A DNA stretch of 64,000 nt from Ligilactobacillus sp900765635 (GTDB lineage Bacteria > Bacillota > Bacilli > Lactobacillales > Lactobacillaceae). The translations under genes were made by a program, and so were the position numbers. The notes beneath the pieces were generated by a model that did no database searches, was not told where the DNA came from, and saw nothing but the letters and a program-made list of their open reading frames with translations. Of this stretch, positions 59,902 through 64,000 are shown piece by piece (within the stretch, counting starts at the first letter, position 1; each line of letters begins with the position of its first letter). Where the stretch lies: the NCBI RefSeq assembly GCF_949152225.1, contig NZ_CASCJC010000001.1, positions 496,001-560,000 of the forward strand. Reading direction: 5' to 3'.

Positions 59902-59925
59902 ACTTAAAGATTGGTGGGAAAAGCG

Positions 59926-60525
59926 ATGCAATATCCAGAACCAATTGCTAAGTTAATCGATAGTTATCAAAAGCTACCAGGGATTGGTGAAAAAACAGCG
60001 GCTCGCTTAGCATTTTATACGATTGAAATGGATGAACAAGTTGTTAAAAATTTTGCTCAAGCTTTATTAGCGGTCAAGCATGATTTGTGTTATTGCCATA
60101 TATGTGGCAATATTACAGAAAATGATCCATGTATTATTTGTGCTGATAAGTCGCGTAATCAAACACAAATTTTAGTAGTAGAACAACCCAAAGATGTTTT
60201 AGTGGTTGAAAAAATCAATGAATATCATGGATTATATCATGTTTTAAACGGGGTGTTGTCGCCTGTTGAAGGAAAGGGACCTGAAGATTTAAATATTACT
60301 AGTCTTTTAAAAAGACTGCAAAGTAATCCAGAAATTTCAGAAGTTATTATTGCGACTAATGCAACTCCTGAAGGTGAAGCTACAGCAATGTATCTTTCAC
60401 GTTTGATTAAACCGGCTAATATTAAAGTGACACGTTTAGCTCATGGTTTAGCAATTGGAAGTGATATCGAATATGCCGACGAAATGACCTTATTTAAAGC
60501 AATTGAAGGTAGACAAGAACTTTAG
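59926..60525 (+). CDS. recR: recombination mediator RecR
   Basis: Works with RecO and RecF in RecA loading. The N-terminal HhH (KLPGIGEKTAARLAF), the zinc finger Cys57/Cys60/Cys69/Cys72, the Toprim domain (VVEQPKDVLVVEK, EVIIATNATPEGE) and a C-terminal Walker B-like end are present. The start ATG at 59926 with ggtggga upstream is preferred to a TTG at 59911. Protein length is 199 residues. Confidence 0.95.
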   Translation: MQYPEPIAKLIDSYQKLPGIGEKTAARLAFYTIEMDEQVVKNFAQALLAVKHDLCYCHICGNITENDPCIICADKSRNQTQILVVEQPKDVLVVEKINEYHGLYHVLNGVLSPVEGKGPEDLNITSLLKRLQSNPEISEVIIATNATPEGEATAMYLSRLIKPANIKVTRLAHGLAIGSDIEYADEMTLFKAIEGRQEL

Positions 60526-60537
60526 GGAAGTGAGAAA

Positions 60538-60777
60538 GTGTTTGGGAGAAATAAGCAAAAATTGCGCTTAAAATATGATGAATTATTGCTAGAAGATATT
60601 ATGCAAGCGACAGATATTTGGAATCATGCTAAACAAACGCAAGCAGCCGTATATGAACTAGATGATGAATTGTTGGCACAAACAAAATTAGCTCAAGCCA
60701 AGTATCAATTTTTGTATAAAGAGGCACGTATTCGTCGAGTTAAGGGAAAAATTCAAAAATCGGTGATTGATTATTAG
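60538..60777 (+). CDS. YaaL-like DUF2508 protein
   Basis: 79-residue basic, helical protein of unknown function, conserved next to recR in Firmicutes (YaaL in Bacillus). The pattern LRLKYDELLLEDIMQATDIWNHAK is typical. The start is GTG after gggaagtgag. No membrane segment or motif beyond this is visible. Confidence 0.82.
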   Translation: MFGRNKQKLRLKYDELLLEDIMQATDIWNHAKQTQAAVYELDDELLAQTKLAQAKYQFLYKEARIRRVKGKIQKSVIDY

Positions 60778-60781
60778 GTAT

Positions 60782-60819
60782 AACAGCGTTAAATTAAGGT
60801 GACTTGATTTGACGCTGTT
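60782..60819 (+). terminator. probable terminator after the yaaL-like gene
   Basis: Stem aacagcgttaaat / atttgacgctgtt with a 12-nt loop; the T-run is weak (ttctta), so readthrough into tmk is possible. Confidence 0.6.
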
Positions 60820-60920
60820 TCTTACATTATTAAAAGAGATTGTTGCTAGAACATGGACAAGTTCTAGGATTGTAAAGTACAATAAGAATAATAGATTATA
60901 ATAGTAATGGAGTTTTTTAA

Positions 60921-61565
60921 GTGAAAGGAATTTTTGTGACATTTGAGGGTCCGGATGGTTCTGGGAAAACAAGTGTGTTAAACAGCGTTGTTGAAATGTT
61001 AAATCAAACAAGTAAAAAAAATGATTACATTTTAACTAGAGAACCTGGTGGCAACCGCATCTCAGAAGATATTCGAGGAATCGTTTTAGATCCAAGAAAT
61101 ACTGAAATGGATGAAAAAACTGAGGCCTTGTTGTATGCGGCGGCCAGACGACAGCATTTAGTGGACACAATTTTGCCAGCATTAAATGAAGGAAAATTAG
61201 TGTTATGTGATCGTTTTGTCGACAGCTCTTTAGCATATCAAGGAGCAGGACGCCATATAGGTGTTTATCAAGTTGCTAAGATTAATGAATTTGCTACTGA
61301 TGGTTTACAACCAGATTTAACATTTTACTTTGATATTGAGCCAGAGGTTGGTTTGGCACGAATTAAAAATCATCGTCAAGATGAAGTTAATCGTTTAGAT
61401 CAAGAAAGTTTACAATTTTATGAAGATGTACGCGCACAGTATTTGTGTTTGGCAAGAGAAAATCCTAAACGCATTATAAAAATTGATGCAAGGAAATCAT
61501 TAGCAGATGTTACTGCCCAAGTCTTAGCTCTATTAGAAAATAAATTAGCCGAATTTTTTAAGTAA
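60921..61565 (+). CDS. tmk: thymidylate kinase
   Basis: Phosphorylates dTMP to dTDP. Walker A GPDGSGKT (10-17), EPGG, CDRFVDSSLAYQG and the LID region RQDEVNRLDQES are clear. At 214 residues it is normal. The start is a GTG with ggag upstream. It heads the tmk-darA-holB-yabA-rsmI run; a TATAAT lies at about 60897. Confidence 0.95.
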   Translation: MKGIFVTFEGPDGSGKTSVLNSVVEMLNQTSKKNDYILTREPGGNRISEDIRGIVLDPRNTEMDEKTEALLYAAARRQHLVDTILPALNEGKLVLCDRFVDSSLAYQGAGRHIGVYQVAKINEFATDGLQPDLTFYFDIEPEVGLARIKNHRQDEVNRLDQESLQFYEDVRAQYLCLARENPKRIIKIDARKSLADVTAQVLALLENKLAEFFK

Positions 61566-61589
61566 ATTCAAAGAAATGGGGGAAAAAAG

Positions 61590-61919
61590 ATGAAATTAAT
61601 TATTGCAATTGTTCAAGATAAAGATAGTAATCGCTTGAGTAATGTATTTATTGAAAATAATGTACCTGCTACTAAGTTATCTTCAACTGGGGGATTTCTA
61701 CGTTCAGGAAACTCAACTTTTTTAATTGGGGTTGATGATCAACGCGTTGATGAGGTTTTGGAATTGATTAAAGAAACTTCTGAAACTAGAAAGCAATTTA
61801 TGGCACCACCTGTTAATTTAGATTCTCCACTAGAAGCAACAAGTGCATATCCATTAGAAGTTCAAATTGGTGGTGCAACGGTATTTGTATTACCAATCGA
61901 AGCCTTTCATCATTTCTAG
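61590..61919 (+). CDS. darA: PII-like cyclic-di-AMP receptor DarA (YaaQ)
   Basis: 109 residues of PII-like fold: MKLIIAIVQDKDSN, TKLSSTGGFLRSGNSTFLIGV and the C-terminal GGATVFVLPIEAFHHF. These match the YaaQ/DarA/PstA proteins that bind c-di-AMP. In many Firmicutes it lies between tmk and holB, as here. Ligand binding is family knowledge; downstream effect is unknown. Confidence 0.93.
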   Translation: MKLIIAIVQDKDSNRLSNVFIENNVPATKLSSTGGFLRSGNSTFLIGVDDQRVDEVLELIKETSETRKQFMAPPVNLDSPLEATSAYPLEVQIGGATVFVLPIEAFHHF

Positions 61920-61930
61920 GTCGTGATATC

Positions 61931-62938
61931 ATGTCAGAAACAATTATGCAATTACAGCCTAATCTGAGCCAACATTTTTTAAAGCTTGCTCAAAAAAAGC
62001 AGTTAGCACATGCGTATTTGTTAGTAGGAGACACAGGCTTAGGCAAAAAAGCCTTGGCGCGGTATAGCGCACAAACAGTTTTTTGCCTAAATCAAACGGA
62101 AGTTGGACCATGTCAAAAATGTTCGGAATGTTTACGAATTGCTCAAGGAATTCATCCAGATGTAGTAGAAGTCGATCCGCAAGCTACAAGTATTAAAGTT
62201 GAACAAATTAGACATTTAAAATCCGAATTCAGTAAAAGTGGGTTAGAAAGTGCACGTAAATTTTTTATCATTTCTGAGGCAGAAAAAATGTCAACTAGTG
62301 CAGCTAATAGCTTGTTGAAGTTTTTAGAAGAACCTAGTGGACAAGTTACAGCTTTTTTATTGACGAGTAATGCTAATTTAATTTTACCAACAATTATTTC
62401 GCGTTGTCAGTTGTTTGAATTAGAAACCCTTAGTCAAACTAAACGGAAACAACAACTATTAGCAAGAAATATTTCTGCTAAGCAAGTGGATTTATTAGTA
62501 CAATTAACAACTAGCTTAACTCAAGCGCAAGTGTTGGCTGAAGATTCTGATTTTTGGGAATTGAGTGCACTTATTTTTGAATGGTATGCAAGGATTTTAC
62601 AAAATGAACCTAGTAGTTTTGTAATGATTCAAACGCAAATATTACCTTTAATTGAACAAGGTGATCCCAAAAAACAACGTACATTGGCTTTGCAATTAAT
62701 ATTGTTGTTGGCGCGCGATAGTTTGTTGATTCATTATCAAGCACTCACACAAAATTTAGCTTTTAGTGCTAAGAGTCAAGAATTACAAACGAAAGGTGCA
62801 AATTTAACTGTTGAACAATTGACAAAAGGAATAGAATTAATCTTAGAAACAACTAAAAAAATGACATTTAATGTTTCATTTCAAGGCTTGTTAGAAGCAT
62901 TAACCTTGAAATTGCTCACTTGCTATCACATAAAATAG
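61931..62938 (+). CDS. holB: DNA polymerase III delta' subunit
   Basis: Clamp-loader subunit with an inactive-type P-loop GDTGLGKK (33-40), zinc cysteines Cys52/Cys61/Cys64/Cys67, and SRC (TIISRCQLFE). At 335 residues it is normal. It follows darA by 11 nt with a gtgat purine-poor ribosome site, so translation may be coupled. Confidence 0.93.
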   Translation: MSETIMQLQPNLSQHFLKLAQKKQLAHAYLLVGDTGLGKKALARYSAQTVFCLNQTEVGPCQKCSECLRIAQGIHPDVVEVDPQATSIKVEQIRHLKSEFSKSGLESARKFFIISEAEKMSTSAANSLLKFLEEPSGQVTAFLLTSNANLILPTIISRCQLFELETLSQTKRKQQLLARNISAKQVDLLVQLTTSLTQAQVLAEDSDFWELSALIFEWYARILQNEPSSFVMIQTQILPLIEQGDPKKQRTLALQLILLLARDSLLIHYQALTQNLAFSAKSQELQTKGANLTVEQLTKGIELILETTKKMTFNVSFQGLLEALTLKLLTCYHIK

Positions 62939-62960
62939 TGATTGAAATGAAGGTGATTTT

Positions 62961-63308
62961 GTGAATAAACGAGAATTATATGACAGTTTTGATGATATGA
63001 AAGCCCAAACTTTGACGATTGCTGGTATGCTTGAAAATGTAAAAAGTGAAATGACACGGGTAATCGAAAAAAATGCAGAATTAGAGATTGAAAATCAGCA
63101 TCTGCGTGAACGTTTGCAAGAGCTTGAATCCAAGCAAAATAAAGGCGCAAACAATGAAGGTGGCCTTTCAAAATCACGGCGAAACTTAGAAAAATTATAT
63201 GATGAAGGATTTCACGTCTGCAATGTTGACAATATGTATGGTTCACGTCGAATCGATGATGAACCTTGTGTCTTTTGTCAAGATGTGATTTATGGAGAAA
63301 GACATTGA
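62961..63308 (+). CDS. yabA: DNA replication initiation control protein YabA
   Basis: 115-residue negative regulator that links DnaA to the sliding clamp. An N-terminal leucine-zipper helix (about 10-60) is followed by a C-terminal zinc module with His85, Cys87, Cys103 and Cys106. The start is GTG after aaggtg. Its TGA overlaps the rsmI TTG start. Confidence 0.94.
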   Translation: MNKRELYDSFDDMKAQTLTIAGMLENVKSEMTRVIEKNAELEIENQHLRERLQELESKQNKGANNEGGLSKSRRNLEKLYDEGFHVCNVDNMYGSRRIDDEPCVFCQDVIYGERH

Positions 63309-64000
63309 CATTACAACAAGTTAGCAGTTTTAAAGAAACTAAGGTTACGGGAAGTTTATATTTGGTCCCTACCCCCATAGGAAATCTAACTGATATGACA
63401 CCGCGAGCAATCGAAACTTTGCAACAAGTTGATTTGATTGCAGCTGAAGATACACGTAATACACAAAAACTCTTGAATCATTTTGAGATTAAAACGCCAC
63501 AGATTAGCTTTCATGAGCACAATACGCAAGAAAGAATTGGGCAGTTAGTGACTAAGTTAAAGGCTGGTCAAAATATTGCACAAGTTAGTGATGCTGGTAT
63601 GCCATCAATTAGTGATCCTGGACATGAATTGGTTAAAGCATGTATTTTAGAAGATATTGCCGTGGTGGCTTTGCCAGGGCCAAATGCAGCTTTAACAGCA
63701 TTGATTGCATCAGGATTAGCACCACAGCCATTTTTATTTTACGGTTTTTTGCCACGTAAAACCAAAGATTTAAAAGAGCAATTAGAGCAGTTGCAATATC
63801 AAACGGCGACCATGATTTTTTATGAAGCTCCGCATCGTTTGAAAAAAACATTGCGTATTTTAAGTGATAGTTTAGGGGAAAACAGGCAAATTGCACTTTG
63901 TCGTGAGTTGACTAAACGTTATGAACAGTATTTACGTGGTAGCTTAAAAGAAGCGCTTGAATGGAGCGAGGATGCAGAAATTCGTGGTGAATTTGTTTTA
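63305..64000 (+). CDS. rsmI: 16S rRNA 2'-O-methyltransferase RsmI, 3'-truncated by window edge
   Basis: Tetrapyrrole-methylase-fold enzyme that methylates C1402 of 16S rRNA. PTPIGNLTDMTPRA, AAEDTRNTQKLL, SDAGMPSISDPG and FYEAPHRLKKTL are diagnostic. The start is a TTG at 63305 that overlaps the yabA stop (TTGA), with ggagaaag correctly placed upstream. 232 codons are present and the frame is open at the window end; about 55 residues are missing. Confidence 0.94.
   Translation, partial: MTLQQVSSFKETKVTGSLYLVPTPIGNLTDMTPRAIETLQQVDLIAAEDTRNTQKLLNHFEIKTPQISFHEHNTQERIGQLVTKLKAGQNIAQVSDAGMPSISDPGHELVKACILEDIAVVALPGPNAALTALIASGLAPQPFLFYGFLPRKTKDLKEQLEQLQYQTATMIFYEAPHRLKKTLRILSDSLGENRQIALCRELTKRYEQYLRGSLKEALEWSEDAEIRGEFVL

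Noticed and set aside
62926..63378. 150-codon minus-strand frame
   Set aside because: It lies opposite yabA, whose zinc motif and start are clear; the His/Leu-rich composition is typical of an antisense shadow.

Overview
This is 64 kb of an AT-rich, low-GC Gram-positive chromosome. The gene content and order point to the Lactobacillaceae: a type II fatty-acid operon ordered fabH-acpP-fabD-fabG-fabF-accB-fabZ-accC-accD-accA-fabI, a class Ib nrdHIEF operon, a T-box in front of alaS, a tmRNA tag ending YALAA, and the dnaX-ebfC-recR-yaaL-tmk-darA-holB-yabA-rsmI block. The species cannot be fixed from the sequence alone. Both window edges cut genes (fabH at the left, rsmI at the right). Almost everything is housekeeping; there is one decayed insertion sequence and no prophage, CRISPR array or resistance island.

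Layout. 1-8.6 kb: fatty-acid synthesis and acetyl-CoA carboxylase operon, closed by a terminator. 8.7-13.8 kb: zwf, dinB (with a LexA-type SOS box inside its promoter), then nrnA and a cshB-type RNA helicase that overlap. 13.8-18.8 kb: T-box-controlled alaS, then glmS behind a strong promoter flanked by a perfect palindrome. 18.8-20.2 kb: two small unknown genes, a short promoter-to-terminator unit that may encode a small RNA, and three identical tandem tRNA-Asn genes. 20.3-25.4 kb: pstS-C-A-B-B-phoU preceded by PHO-box-like repeats. 25.5-28.3 kb: fba, a broken IS3-family element and a DUF1836 gene abutting it. 28.4-30.4 kb: TrhA/hemolysin III, an ArsR-type regulator and RNase HI.

30.4-35.3 kb: on the minus strand, a COG2984/COG4120/COG1101-type ABC importer behind a structured 5' leader of about 260 nt with mutually exclusive helices and an intrinsic terminator (a riboswitch or attenuator of unknown class); on the plus strand, an L,D-transpeptidase and tmRNA. 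35.5-41.1 kb: an OmpR-type two-component system and lutABC for L-lactate oxidation. 41.2-47.3 kb: an XRE regulator, lipoteichoic acid synthase, pgi, and a minus-strand pair of membrane-anchored coiled-coil proteins, one carrying a DNA/RNA non-specific nuclease head. 47.4-56.2 kb: mprF, a copper-type P1B ATPase, and nrdF-E-I-H on the minus strand. 56.5-64 kb: rsmC, tadA, the SRP RNA, and the replication/repair block from dnaX to rsmI.

The best candidates for something undescribed are the structured leader at about 33.07-33.33 kb and the twin-stalk nuclease pair at 45.7-47.3 kb. Secondary leads are the 19.2 kb mini-transcript, the palindrome in front of glmS and the tRNA-Asn triplication. All are judged by eye; no database search or folding program was run.
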